DNA of 34,746 bases from Desulfobacterales bacterium RIFOXYA12_FULL_46_15 (GCA_001799395.1 MGTJ01000162.1:145-34890); one strand, 5' to 3'. Shown: positions 15,100 to 24,131, counted from the first letter of the stretch. Translations and numbers: made by a program. Notes: generated by a model not told the origin, from the letters alone.

Positions 15100-15351
15100 A
15101 TGAGTGACACAAAATATGAGGTCCTGTCACCGCTCATGGGAACTTTTTATCGTGCCTCAGCCCCGGACAACCCGCCCCTGGTGGAGGCCGGCCAGAAAAT
15201 CAAGGCTTCGGATGTTTTATGCGTCATTGAATCCATGAAAATATTTACAGAACTTCGCAGTGAATATTCCGGGGTAGTAAAAGAAATCCTGGTGGAAAAC
15301 GAAGACCCGGTCATGAAAAAGCAAGTCCTCATGATCATAGAAAAACAATAG
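15100..15351 (+). CDS. accB: Short stand-alone biotin carboxyl carrier protein
   Basis: This 83-residue biotinyl-domain protein carries carboxybiotin between a biotin carboxylase and a carboxyltransferase. It consists of little more than the biotinyl domain: PLMGTFYRASAPDNPPLVEAG, then ESMKI with the biotinylated Lys47, and a C-terminal strand region ending in LMIIEKQ. E. coli AccB is about twice as long and has an N-terminal linker and thumb; this short form is typical of accessory carboxylases. AGGAGGG at 15089-15095 marks the start. It is followed by accC 23 nt later. No accA or accD occurs in the window, so its acceptor may not be acetyl-CoA; the gene symbol reflects homology only. Confidence 0.9.
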   Translation: MSDTKYEVLSPLMGTFYRASAPDNPPLVEAGQKIKASDVLCVIESMKIFTELRSEYSGVVKEILVENEDPVMKKQVLMIIEKQ

Positions 15352-15374
15352 GATGACCGTGAAAGGAAGAGACC

Positions 15375-16712
15375 ATGCCGTTTAAGCGTATCCTGATCGC
15401 CAACCGGGGCGAGATTGCCTTAAGGATCATCCGCGCCTGCAAAGAAATGGGGATTGAAACCGTTGCCGTTTATTCCGATGCAGACAAGGACAGCCTCCAT
15501 GTCAGATATGCGGATGATGCCGTCCATATCGGACCGGCATTAAGCTATAAGAGTTATCTGAATATGGATAAAATCATGGCAGCGGCCAGAGAGGCAAACG
15601 CAGACGCCATCCATCCCGGGTACGGATTTTTATCTGAAAATGCCGCTTTTGCAAAGGCATGTGAGGATGCCGGCATCACCTTTATCGGACCTTCTGCAGA
15701 GTGCATTGCAAGATCAGGAAACAAATCATCTGCCCGGAAGACCTTGACCGGTCTTGGCATTCCCGTTATTCCCGGGAGTGAGGATATCCTTGCCTCGCCG
15801 GACAGGGCCTGTGACCTGGCGCAAACCATCGGATTTCCCGTGATTTTAAAAGCTTCCGGCGGCGGCGGGGGCCGGGGCATGAGAATTGCTCATACTCCGA
15901 AAGAACTGGCAGAGGCCTTTTGCCTGGCATCGGGGGAGGCAAAGGCCGCCTTTGGCAATCCTGATATTTATCTGGAAAAATATATTACAAACCCTCGCCA
16001 TATTGAAATCCAGATCCTGGGGGACAAGTCTGGCAATTATATCCACCTGGCGGAAAGGGAATGCAGTATCCAGAAGCGGTATCAGAAACTCATTGAAGAA
16101 GCTCCTTCCTCCTTTGTGGATGGCGACCTTAGGGCCGAACTCGGGAACACCGCCATCACCATTGCAAAGGCCCTGGGCTATACCAATGCAGGCACCATTG
16201 AGTTTTTAGTAGACAAGGACAAAAACTTTTATTTCATGGAAGTCAATGCCAGGGTCCAGGTGGAGCATCCTGTCACGGAGATGGTCACCGGCATTGATAT
16301 TATCCGGCAGCAGATCCTGATTGCCGCAGGCAACAGGCTTTCCCTGAAACAGGAAGACATCGTTCCAAGGGGCTGGGCCATGGAATGCCGGATCAATGCC
16401 TCAGACCCGGATGATGATTTCATGCCGTCTCCGGGGAAAATCGAATCCATTGTATTTCCCGGCGGGCCAGGGGTCAGGATCGACACCCATATCCATGAAG
16501 GCTACATGGTTGGCCCTTTTTATGACTCCCTCATCGGCAAGCTCATTGTCTGGGACCAGGACCGGCCTTCTGCCATACGCCGTATGAAACGGGCCCTGGA
16601 TGAATTTGACATCAGGGGAATTCAAACCACCATTCCGTTTTTTAGAAAGATTTTCCAGAATCAGGCATTTCAAAAAGGTGATATTGATACTCATTTTCTA
16701 GACAATATGTAA
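15375..16712 (+). CDS. accC: Biotin carboxylase
   Basis: This 445-aa enzyme uses ATP and bicarbonate to carboxylate biotin on the carrier protein. The N-terminal domain begins KRILIANRGEIALRI. The ATP-grasp domain has the glycine-rich loop KASGGGGGRGMR and the active-site segment EVNARVQVEHPVTEMVTGID. The C-terminal domain contains ECRINASDPDDDFMPSPGKI. All catalytic regions look intact and the length is that of stand-alone AccC. It is co-transcribed with the carrier gene and the creatininase-like gene, divergently from the TRAP-pxp operon. A genome usually has another accC for fatty-acid synthesis; this copy sits in a catabolic context and probably serves a dedicated carboxylase. Confidence 0.93.
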   Translation: MPFKRILIANRGEIALRIIRACKEMGIETVAVYSDADKDSLHVRYADDAVHIGPALSYKSYLNMDKIMAAAREANADAIHPGYGFLSENAAFAKACEDAGITFIGPSAECIARSGNKSSARKTLTGLGIPVIPGSEDILASPDRACDLAQTIGFPVILKASGGGGGRGMRIAHTPKELAEAFCLASGEAKAAFGNPDIYLEKYITNPRHIEIQILGDKSGNYIHLAERECSIQKRYQKLIEEAPSSFVDGDLRAELGNTAITIAKALGYTNAGTIEFLVDKDKNFYFMEVNARVQVEHPVTEMVTGIDIIRQQILIAAGNRLSLKQEDIVPRGWAMECRINASDPDDDFMPSPGKIESIVFPGGPGVRIDTHIHEGYMVGPFYDSLIGKLIVWDQDRPSAIRRMKRALDEFDIRGIQTTIPFFRKIFQNQAFQKGDIDTHFLDNM

Positions 16713-16733
16713 TCTTATCTTAAGGAGGCAGCC

Positions 16734-17516
16734 ATGACTGGCAGTATCCGGCTCCAGGACATGACCTGGGAAGAAGTTCGGAAAGCAGTTGAAAAAAGCT
16801 CAAAAACAATCCTTCTGCCCTTTGGCAGCACTGAACAGCACGGGCCTCACCTGCCGGTAGGGACAGACACCCTGGTGGCCGTCACCCTGGCCGAAGATGC
16901 GGGGCAGAAAACCTCCGTCCCCGTGGCACCGCCCCTGTGGTTCGGATGGAGCCCCCATCACATGATCCTGCCCGGAACCATCACCATCCGCCCGGACCTC
17001 TTGGCTGAAATTGCCTTTGACATTATTTCTTCCCTTCACCACCACGGGTTTGAAAAATTTGTCCTCATCAACGGGCACCGCATTGTCAATATTGCCTGGC
17101 TCCAGATGGCCGGCGAACGGGCCAAACGGGAACTGGGCGTCAAGCCGGTTATTTTCGACCCGGCTTATATGTCCAAATCCATTATTGCCTCCCTGGGCTG
17201 GGGACAGGTGGGGCATGCCGAAGAAATCGAAACTTCCCATATGATGTACCGGTACCCGGACCTGGTGAAGATGGACCGGGCCATTGACAATCCCCATAGG
17301 CCGAAGCCATTATACAGTGTGGACCCTTCCTATGAAGGAGATACCCTTTGCTATGTTCCCAGCAGCCCGGAAGAAATGAGAGCTGCCACCCTGAAATCAG
17401 GCGGAACCTCGGGCGAGCCCTCCAAGGCATCGGCCAAGGGAGGGGAATGTTATCATGACCATCTGGTTTCCCGGCTGGTTGAGATCATCCGGATGCTTCA
17501 AATGGAAAAATTTTGA
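16734..17516 (+). CDS. Creatininase-family amidohydrolase
   Basis: This predicted metal-dependent amidohydrolase (260 aa) belongs to the creatininase family, members of which open cyclic amides or cleave small amides. Glu34, His36 and Asp45 lie in GSTEQHGPHLPVGTDT, at the same numbers as the metal ligands of creatininase. Another candidate ligand, His115, is in NGHRIVN, and HAEEIETS (161-168) matches the second conserved acidic block. The usual NGHGGN is replaced by NGHRIVN, one residue longer, which may reshape the active site. AAGGAGG precedes the ATG and the gene follows accC by 21 nt. The context suggests hydrolysis of an amide or lactam intermediate. A mycofactocin-type peptidase role is unlikely because no mft genes are seen. 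Confidence 0.87.
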   Translation: MTGSIRLQDMTWEEVRKAVEKSSKTILLPFGSTEQHGPHLPVGTDTLVAVTLAEDAGQKTSVPVAPPLWFGWSPHHMILPGTITIRPDLLAEIAFDIISSLHHHGFEKFVLINGHRIVNIAWLQMAGERAKRELGVKPVIFDPAYMSKSIIASLGWGQVGHAEEIETSHMMYRYPDLVKMDRAIDNPHRPKPLYSVDPSYEGDTLCYVPSSPEEMRAATLKSGGTSGEPSKASAKGGECYHDHLVSRLVEIIRMLQMEKF

Positions 17517-17580
17517 TGATGTTCGCGCCCTTACCCGAACGGGTTATGCAAACTTTCTTATGGTAAATATCCAGTTATTT

Positions 17581-18804
17581 TTATTGTTTTTTGGGTCTGA
17601 CCGGTTTTAATAAAGACAACATCAGAAGCCCCAGGGCGCTGACACCCAGGAAAAGCCGGAAGGGCAAATTGTAACTGCCGGTGCCGTCAAAGAGAAACCC
17701 TGTTAAAATGGGGCCTGCGGCACCGCCGGCAGTGCCGAAAAACACCACCAGGCCGAAAAGTGCACCATGGGAAGCAGTCCCGAAAAGTTCGGCAACAATG
17801 GGTGAAATCACGGTAAAAAAACCACCGTGGGCAAGACCGTAAATACAGGCAAAGACATAGAGTTTCCAAAGGCTGTCTGCGGTCTGAAGCCACAGGAGGC
17901 TGGTCAGGAGGAGCAGAAGGGCCAGGATCATGGTTCGTTTTCCCCCGATCCGGTCAATGATCATACCGATGATGAACCTGCCGGCCATACTGATTCCGCC
18001 AATGGCGGAGAGAATCCCGGCAGCCTTGTGGGCTGAAATGCCGATATCCCTGCCATGCGGGACAATATGCACGATGATGCTCATGAGGCAGGAGACAACG
18101 GTCAGGTTCATGATGCACAGAAGCCATAACTGGTATGTCCTGGATGCCTCGGCAAAGGACAGGTTCCCGTCCGGAGGCCGGACAATCCTGCCGGGGGTTG
18201 CCTGAACCGTATAGACAAGCACGGCCGGTTCTTTTTTTAAGAATTGTGCAATGGCCATAAGAAAGACCAGAGCAATGGCGCCCAGCATCATGCCGGCGTT
18301 TCGCCATCCAAACCCTGAGATGAGAAAACTTGTCAGGAGCGGAAACAAAAATTGCCCGGCACCGGTGCCCACCTTGACGATTCCGGTCATGGTCCCTCTT
18401 TTGGCCGGGAACCATCTTGCAATGGTGGTCAGGGGAATGACATCAATTGAACTTAACCCGATGCCGAACACCAGGCCGAAATACAGGTATAATTCCAGGA
18501 TGGTATCCATCCCGGACATGAGCATGTATCCGATCCCCATGAGAAAGGCAGCCGCCGACACGATGACCCTGGGTCCGATCCTGTCGTTCAATCTCCCGAC
18601 ATAAACGGCAAACAAACCTGAGATAAAAAAGGCGGCCGCAGATGATCCTGAGATAACCGACCTTGGCCATCCGAATTCGGTCATCAGGGGATTGAAAAAC
18701 ACGCCATAGGAAATATACACCCCGACACCAATGGCCTGGATACTGAAACAGGCGCCGACAATCATGCTTGATATGCTGGAATTTTTTTCTTTTAATGAAT
18801 TCAT
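17581..18804 (-). CDS. MFS transporter, OFA (oxalate/formate antiporter-like) family
   Basis: This is a twelve-helix inner-membrane carrier of 407 aa, probably for a monocarboxylate. The N-terminal half begins with YISYGVFFNPLMTEFGWPRS, typical of the OFA and monocarboxylate branch, and the loop between helices 2 and 3 carries VGRLNDRIGPR, the MFS motif A. A second copy of this loop, IDRIGGKR, occurs in the C-terminal half. A cytoplasmic loop near residues 200-220 separates the halves. It lies 18 nt after the CoA-transferase B gene and is the last gene of the operon. Since a TRAP system is also encoded, this carrier may import a related acid or export a product. Confidence 0.85.
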   Translation of the reverse strand: MNSLKEKNSSISSMIVGACFSIQAIGVGVYISYGVFFNPLMTEFGWPRSVISGSSAAAFFISGLFAVYVGRLNDRIGPRVIVSAAAFLMGIGYMLMSGMDTILELYLYFGLVFGIGLSSIDVIPLTTIARWFPAKRGTMTGIVKVGTGAGQFLFPLLTSFLISGFGWRNAGMMLGAIALVFLMAIAQFLKKEPAVLVYTVQATPGRIVRPPDGNLSFAEASRTYQLWLLCIMNLTVVSCLMSIIVHIVPHGRDIGISAHKAAGILSAIGGISMAGRFIIGMIIDRIGGKRTMILALLLLLTSLLWLQTADSLWKLYVFACIYGLAHGGFFTVISPIVAELFGTASHGALFGLVVFFGTAGGAAGPILTGFLFDGTGSYNLPFRLFLGVSALGLLMLSLLKPVRPKKQ

Positions 18805-18822
18805 GGTGATATCTATACAGGA

Positions 18823-19602
18823 TTATGGGCCGAGAATCAATCTTTGGGGGTCACAGTCCTCTCTTAAGATTTTCAGTTCCGTTTCAGTGGGCGGATCAGC
18901 CTCGGAAGCCTTTGACACATCCATTTTAAATTCCGTGTTAGAAAGGATGTCATCCTGGGTAATCCCTGGATAAAATTTGTCCAGGTACATCCTGCCCGTA
19001 TCCTTGTCAAAGCGCATCACGCCGAGATTGGTGACCACGATGCTGACCCCGCCGGGACGAAGGCCGGCTTTTTTCCGTGTATCGCCGCCGGCCAGCTGCC
19101 CGGGGCTGGTGAGATAATCCAGTTTCCTGACAAATTTTTGCCGTTCGTGTTGCATAAATGCAATGCAGCGGGGGACAAAGCTGAGCACATCACACCCGCC
19201 GCCGCTCCCGGGAAAGCGAATCCTGGGGGATTCATAATCTCCGATACAGGTGGTGTTCAGGTTTCCGTAAATATCGATCTGGGCTGCACCTAAAACGGCA
19301 ATGACCTTGTCGCCTGTTATCCGGTTCTGCATGGTGGCAAAGGCATCTGCCAGACTTGAATTTGCTGCGGCCCGGTACATGATGCGGGGGTCGGCAACGG
19401 CAAAGGGGATTTCCTCCAGAAGGGAATCCATGGCACCGGTTTCAAAGAAAATAACACTGTCCGGTGCATTGATTTTTTTGGCAGCCATGGCAGCCAGCAT
19501 TGAAATGCCGGTGCCGCTGAAAACGATATCGTTGTTCTTGATTTCCCTGGCTGCCATAATGGTCATGATTTCTTTGGGTGTATAGGCTGGGGCTTTGTTC
19601 AT
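18823..19602 (-). CDS. CoA-transferase subunit B (GctB-like)
   Basis: This is the beta subunit (259 aa) of a family I CoA-transferase that activates an organic acid by moving CoA from a donor thioester. The catalytic-type glutamate is Glu54 in IFFETGAMDS; the number matches the active-site Glu54 of glutaconate CoA-transferase. The glycine-rich segment GSGGGCDVLSFVPR and the block LGAAQIDIYGNLNTT are family features. The gene starts 1 nt after the subunit A stop and has AAGGG as ribosome site. Physiological substrates cannot be told from sequence; related pairs act on glutaconate, 3-oxoacids or sterol-ring catabolites. Confidence 0.88.
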   Translation of the reverse strand: MNKAPAYTPKEIMTIMAAREIKNNDIVFSGTGISMLAAMAAKKINAPDSVIFFETGAMDSLLEEIPFAVADPRIMYRAAANSSLADAFATMQNRITGDKVIAVLGAAQIDIYGNLNTTCIGDYESPRIRFPGSGGGCDVLSFVPRCIAFMQHERQKFVRKLDYLTSPGQLAGGDTRKKAGLRPGGVSIVVTNLGVMRFDKDTGRMYLDKFYPGITQDDILSNTEFKMDVSKASEADPPTETELKILREDCDPQRLILGP

Positions 19603-19603
19603 A

Positions 19604-20581
19604 TCAATCCCTTTTCATATTAACGCTGTAACCGGTTTCCGGGTCTGCTGCAATGGCCCGGAGTCTGTCCTTTCCAATGAGATTTAAGAATTCACTATGG
19701 TTTTTCACCCCATAAATATACGTATCCTGGTAGGTTTTAAAGGCCTCTTCAGTTTTTGCCGCCCGGCCAACCTTTTTTAAATACTGGGAATCATAATCAT
19801 AATAGCCGTACACGGCAGTGGGATAGGCCCCCATGGGAACGTGGCAGACAGCCGACACATGGAGAAAGGGGATCTGGTTTAAATCCGGGTTCTGCCTTAA
19901 GTTTTCTTTTTCAACCAGTTCTTCACAAGTCACAATGACATTCCGGGATGCCTTTGCCTGTTCGATGTCTGCAAAGGTAAGGCCCTGGATACGGCAGGTC
20001 CCCATGGAATCGGCCTTTTGAACATGGATAAGGGTGACATCCGGGTTAATAGCCGGCACCAGCAGTACTTTTTCTGCTTCTGCCCAGTTTCCAAAGGGAT
20101 TGTCAATGACAACCAGTTTTTTATTCACGATTTTGGGATCCGACTCCCGGAGGGATTCGGAAAACCCCCACCGGGTCAGGATATCGGATCCAAACCCGGA
20201 AAGGGTGGGTAAAAACGGTACCCCCATGGCCCCGGCCATGAATCTTAAACTCATCATATAATTTGAATAGTCTTCGCATAATATTTCTTTGTTCTGGACG
20301 GCCCTGGCAAACCGGATACAGGTGGGGGCGGCCTTTCCGATCCCCGCATAGGCAATCTCAAGCTTTGAAATGCATCCGGCACCGATGAGTTCATCAAGGC
20401 CTGCCCCATTGGAATGGGCGTATAAATGCAGATCCCTGATGTTCTGCCGGATGATTTCATACACGGCTGCCATGGGATTCCGGGTTAATGTAAACCCGCC
20501 GATGGAGATGTGGGAGCCGTTTTTTACATAGAGTTGAATTGCCTCGTGAAGGGGCATTGTTTTGTCCATAGGGGTTTCCAT
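19604..20581 (-). CDS. CoA-transferase subunit A (GctA-like)
   Basis: This is the alpha subunit (325 aa) that forms the active CoA-transferase with the next gene. The N-terminal region has HISIGGFTLTRNPMAAVYEI, the GG-hairpin region of the family, and LHLYAHSNGAGLDELIGAG follows. Further conserved parts are the middle block NPDVTLIHVQKADSMG and PMGAYPTAVYGYYDYD. The length fits GctA (about 320 aa). It follows the TRAP permease stop after 1 nt. An in-frame Met four codons later is a possible alternative start. The placement inside a transporter operon suggests that the imported acid is activated to its CoA ester on entry. Confidence 0.88.
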   Translation of the reverse strand: METPMDKTMPLHEAIQLYVKNGSHISIGGFTLTRNPMAAVYEIIRQNIRDLHLYAHSNGAGLDELIGAGCISKLEIAYAGIGKAAPTCIRFARAVQNKEILCEDYSNYMMSLRFMAGAMGVPFLPTLSGFGSDILTRWGFSESLRESDPKIVNKKLVVIDNPFGNWAEAEKVLLVPAINPDVTLIHVQKADSMGTCRIQGLTFADIEQAKASRNVIVTCEELVEKENLRQNPDLNQIPFLHVSAVCHVPMGAYPTAVYGYYDYDSQYLKKVGRAAKTEEAFKTYQDTYIYGVKNHSEFLNLIGKDRLRAIAADPETGYSVNMKRD

Positions 20582-20582
20582 T

Positions 20583-22592
20583 TTATATACCTGGGTTAGT
20601 GGTTGGTTTTGGTGTTAAGGGGTAAAATTTCTGGAGCGCCACCGCAGTGATCAACAGGATAAAGCCTGCAAGGTTTGCCCAATAGGCAGGCCAGAACAAT
20701 CCAAGGGCAGCCGGCCAGAATAAAAGAGTTTCAATGGGAGTGGCTTTTCGAAGACAATACCGTTCCAGGGCTGAAGCAAAGGCAACAAGACCCAGGGTGG
20801 TGGTGATCATTGTGAGGACGACTTCCCAGTGCATCAGGCTATACTCCTCTCCCATGCCGAGAAGGGGCCTGTAGGCCATGACAATGGGGATGACATAAAG
20901 CCCTTTTGCCAGTTTCCACGAAGCCAGGGCGGTTTCCATGGGGTTGGCCTTTGCAATCCCTGCTCCTGCAAAGCTGGCAAGACTGACCGGCGGTGTCACA
21001 TTGGCATCCTGAGAGTACCAGAACACGATCATATGAGCAACCATGAGAGGGACTCCCATATCCATGAGGGCAGGGCCGGCCAGGGTAGCCAGGACAATAT
21101 AGCTGGCCGTGACGGGCAATCCCATGCCAAGCACCAGGGAAGCGCCGCCGATGAGAAGAATGGCCAGGATCTTGATGCCGTAACTTAAATCAAGGACCAG
21201 GCTGGAGAATTTCAAGCCCATGCCCGTAAGACTGACCATGCCCACAATGATCCCTGCGGCAGCGCAGGCAACAGAGACCATGACCGCATTTTTTGCCCCG
21301 TTTTCAAGGGCTTTGATCAGCAATTGAATCTCACTCCGGACGAATCCGAAAAATCCGACCTCATTTTTTCCCGTTAAAATCCAGCGGATAAAATTTGCAA
21401 AAATACTGATGAAAAGGGTGCTGATAACGGCTATAAATCCTGCCATCATGGGTGAATAATTGGATAAAAGAACATAGATCAGTATCAGGACCGGAATGAT
21501 AAAATGAAGTCCGTGCTTTACCACATGGCCTATTTTCGGCAGGTTTTCTTTGGGCTGGCCTTTTAAACCGAATTTTTTAGCTTCATAATGAACAAACATG
21601 AATACAGTCAGATAATACATGATGGCAGGGACCAGGGCCACTTTGATAATGGTCAGATAGCTGGTGTTGGTGAATTCGGCCATTAAAAAGGCTCCGGCTC
21701 CCATGATGGGCGGCATCAACTGCCCTCCGGTTGAGGCTGCGGCTTCAATGGCCCCGGCCATATGGGCACGATACCCCACCTTTTTCATCATGGGAATGGT
21801 AAAGGTTCCCGTGGTCACCACATTGCCCACGGCAGAACCGGAGATGGACCCCATAAGACCGGATGCCACAACGGCTGCCTTGGCCGGACCCCCGGAAAAC
21901 TGCCCGGTCAGGGCATAGGCTATGTCAATGAAAAAAGCGCCCCCGCCGGTGGTTTCCAGGATGGCGCCGAAAAGAACAAAGGCAAAGACAAAGGTGGCGG
22001 CCACACCGATGGGAAGACCGAAAATCCCTTCCGTGGTGAGCCAGAGGGAGGTGGAAATCCGTTCAAGGCTGTAGCCTTTGTGGATGATCAGATCCGGCAT
22101 ATAGGGACCCAGAAGGGCATAGGCAATGCCGGTGGCACAGATGGCAGCCATGGTAAATCCAATGACCCGCCGGCAGGCTTCCAGGACCAGAAGGGTTCCT
22201 ATGATACTGACCACCTTATCCTGGATCAGCCAGTCTCCCTGACGTTCGAAAATAGCCGTGAGATTATTGCAGATATAAAAGGTGCAGTATACGGACATGG
22301 CTACCAGCAGCCAGTCCAGGAAAAGACAGACAGGTATTTTGTTTAGATTATGCCGTGAAGATGAGGGTTTGAGTAAAAAAGCCAGGCTGAGGATGGCCCC
22401 CAGGTGGACGGATCTCTGGACCAGGGCAGTCAGTGCCACCACACCGGCGGTATAGAGCTGGTAAATGCTCAAGCTGACGGCAATGCCCATGACGGCCCAG
22501 GCCGTTATTTTTATCAGGGCCTGGTTTATTTTTACCAAACCTGAATTTTCCATATATTTTTTTTCCTGAATCGATATGACATTTTTAACCAT
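20583..22592 (-). CDS. TRAP transporter fused permease (4TM-12TM, TAXI type)
   Basis: This is the inner-membrane permease of a TAXI-type TRAP importer with the small and large subunits fused in one chain of 669 aa. The N-terminal part (to about residue 170) holds the DctQ-like helices and the rest is DctM-like, with GSISGSAVGNVVTTGTFTIPMMK, STGGQLMPPIMGAGAFLMAEF and the late block ANVTPPVSLASFAGAGIAKANP. The ATG at 22592 has AGGGG at good spacing; an internal Met14 has a weaker site. The fused form always works with a TAXI binding protein, and one is encoded two genes upstream. The DUF1850 gene between them is a common companion. Confidence 0.93.
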   Translation of the reverse strand: MVKNVISIQEKKYMENSGLVKINQALIKITAWAVMGIAVSLSIYQLYTAGVVALTALVQRSVHLGAILSLAFLLKPSSSRHNLNKIPVCLFLDWLLVAMSVYCTFYICNNLTAIFERQGDWLIQDKVVSIIGTLLVLEACRRVIGFTMAAICATGIAYALLGPYMPDLIIHKGYSLERISTSLWLTTEGIFGLPIGVAATFVFAFVLFGAILETTGGGAFFIDIAYALTGQFSGGPAKAAVVASGLMGSISGSAVGNVVTTGTFTIPMMKKVGYRAHMAGAIEAAASTGGQLMPPIMGAGAFLMAEFTNTSYLTIIKVALVPAIMYYLTVFMFVHYEAKKFGLKGQPKENLPKIGHVVKHGLHFIIPVLILIYVLLSNYSPMMAGFIAVISTLFISIFANFIRWILTGKNEVGFFGFVRSEIQLLIKALENGAKNAVMVSVACAAAGIIVGMVSLTGMGLKFSSLVLDLSYGIKILAILLIGGASLVLGMGLPVTASYIVLATLAGPALMDMGVPLMVAHMIVFWYSQDANVTPPVSLASFAGAGIAKANPMETALASWKLAKGLYVIPIVMAYRPLLGMGEEYSLMHWEVVLTMITTTLGLVAFASALERYCLRKATPIETLLFWPAALGLFWPAYWANLAGFILLITAVALQKFYPLTPKPTTNPGI

Positions 22593-22607
22593 GATATTCC
22601 CCTGGAA

Positions 22608-23153
22608 TTATTTGCCGGCAATATTAGGGCCTTGTTGCCAAGACCCGTAAGACTGCCGTATTTGATGCAGCATGCTCACCCGGCGGCCTGAAAACCGGAC
22701 CGCCTCATGAGGAATCGTTTCTGAAAGATTATAGCTTACGCCCCGCCAGATAATGGTGTGATCCACCCCCCGGCTCCCGACCCTGAGAATGAAATCCCCC
22801 ACCGGCATATGGATATCGGTGACGGCTTCATACATTCCTTTTGTTGCCATCCGGCCCTTGCCGGGCATTTTGCCCATGCCGGCCCCGAATTTTTCATAGC
22901 GCTCCTCTTCGATAAAGATATTGCCGTCTTTGTCCATGCTGTGCTCTTCCCAGATGGGCGCATGTTCCACCGAGTGGTAATAATGAAGGGTGAACCGTTC
23001 TCCAGGGTTAAGGGGCAGAATCAATAGTGGTGTATTTCCTTTTACCAGGGTGATATCGAGTTCCAGTCCGCCGGGGGTCGACAAGGCTGCCAGAACCATG
23101 GATAGGACCAGGCCGAGCACGGAAATGAGTATCATGGAACCGGACCTGGTCAT
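22608..23153 (-). CDS. DUF1850 domain protein of a TAXI-TRAP operon
   Basis: This 181-residue protein has an N-terminal hydrophobic helix (about 7-27), so it is exported or membrane-anchored. The DUF1850 pattern is visible in PGERFTLHYYHSVEHAPIWEE, where H-S-V and the following Glu are the conserved core, and in VGSRGVDHTIIWRG. Its biochemical role is not known; it is regularly found between the TAXI binding protein and the fused permease, and it may assist assembly or ligand transfer. The spacing to both neighbours is under 16 nt, which supports co-expression. Confidence 0.85.
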   Translation of the reverse strand: MTRSGSMILISVLGLVLSMVLAALSTPGGLELDITLVKGNTPLLILPLNPGERFTLHYYHSVEHAPIWEEHSMDKDGNIFIEEERYEKFGAGMGKMPGKGRMATKGMYEAVTDIHMPVGDFILRVGSRGVDHTIIWRGVSYNLSETIPHEAVRFSGRRVSMLHQIRQSYGSWQQGPNIAGK

Positions 23154-23162
23154 GGGATTTGC

Positions 23163-24131
23163 CTAAGGCATCATATTTTCAGGAACGGCAATCCCTTTTT
23201 CCTTTATATATTTTATGGTTCCCGGGTGAAGAGGGATCGGCGAATATTTTACAGTGTTTTCAGGGGTGGTATAGGATGCGGAAGGATGAATTTTTTTAAG
23301 ATAGTCAACATTTTCAAACAAGGCCTTTGACAATTGATATACAAGCTCAGTATCAAGGGATGCCTGGCAGATGATAACATTCCAGACCCCGATGGTGGGA
23401 ACATTTGTATCAACCCCCTTGTATATTCCGCCGGAAAGATCCACACCTGCATAGGTGGCCTGGGCCGCAAGAATTTTTTTTGTCTGCTCCGGGGTGAACC
23501 CAAGGATGGTGATGTCATGGGTGGTGGCCAGATCGAGGATGGAGCTTGTGCTGGGTCCCACAGACCAGATGCCTATGTCAATTGTCCCATCCCTCAGGGC
23601 ATTGGCGGTTTCGGTAAATGAAAGACGGCTGTCCTTAAAAGAGGTCAGGGGGATATTGAGGGCTTTTAGAACAGCTTCTGCCATGAAATTGGTTCCGCTG
23701 CCGGGGCTGCCTGAACTGATGCTCCTGCTGCTGATCTGTTCAATATTGGTAATGCCGCTTTTCTTAAGGGCCACCACATGGAGAAGATTGGGGTACATGG
23801 CTGCCATGCTGAGGATATTCTGTTTCTTGTCCTTAAAGGCATCAACCCCGTTATAAGCAGCCTGGGCCACATCACCCATGACCTCACCGATAACGGTTTC
23901 GCCCTTGTGGGCCAGTTTGATGTTTTCAACACTGGCACCGGTAACTTCAGCCACTGCCTTGACATCCTTGACATGCTTTGACCATATTTCAGCCACGCCT
24001 CCGCCATAAGGATAATAAACACCTCCTGTTCCGCCGGTTCCGATACTGATGAAATTTGTTTTGGCAAAAACAGTCCCTGCAATAACCAGGGCGGCAAAGA
24101 GAACAAAAAGGGTGGTATACATTCTTTTCAT
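23163..24131 (-). CDS. TAXI-family TRAP solute-binding protein
   Basis: This is the periplasmic binding protein (322 aa) for the fused TRAP permease. The signal peptide ends near VFA-KTNF (residues 23-24). The TAXI signature FISIGTGGTGGVYYPYGGG follows at once. Other family parts are the block SGSPGSGTNFMAEAVLKAL and DGTIDIGIWSVGPSTSSILDL. TAXI proteins bind small carboxylates such as glutamate or related acids; the ligand here is unknown. It lies 33 nt downstream of the lipoprotein gene on the same strand and is likely expressed from the sigma-54 promoter further upstream. Confidence 0.93.
   Translation of the reverse strand: MKRMYTTLFVLFAALVIAGTVFAKTNFISIGTGGTGGVYYPYGGGVAEIWSKHVKDVKAVAEVTGASVENIKLAHKGETVIGEVMGDVAQAAYNGVDAFKDKKQNILSMAAMYPNLLHVVALKKSGITNIEQISSRSISSGSPGSGTNFMAEAVLKALNIPLTSFKDSRLSFTETANALRDGTIDIGIWSVGPSTSSILDLATTHDITILGFTPEQTKKILAAQATYAGVDLSGGIYKGVDTNVPTIGVWNVIICQASLDTELVYQLSKALFENVDYLKKIHPSASYTTPENTVKYSPIPLHPGTIKYIKEKGIAVPENMMP

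Noticed and set aside
17530-17560. ACCCG/CGGGT mini-hairpin between creatininase and MFS genes
   Set aside because: Only 5 bp with a 2-nt loop and no T-tract, so it is not a credible terminator for either convergent gene.
21762-22346. 194-aa plus-strand open frame
   Set aside because: Antisense shadow of the fused TRAP permease; very rich in Gly, His and Lys and without a ribosome site.
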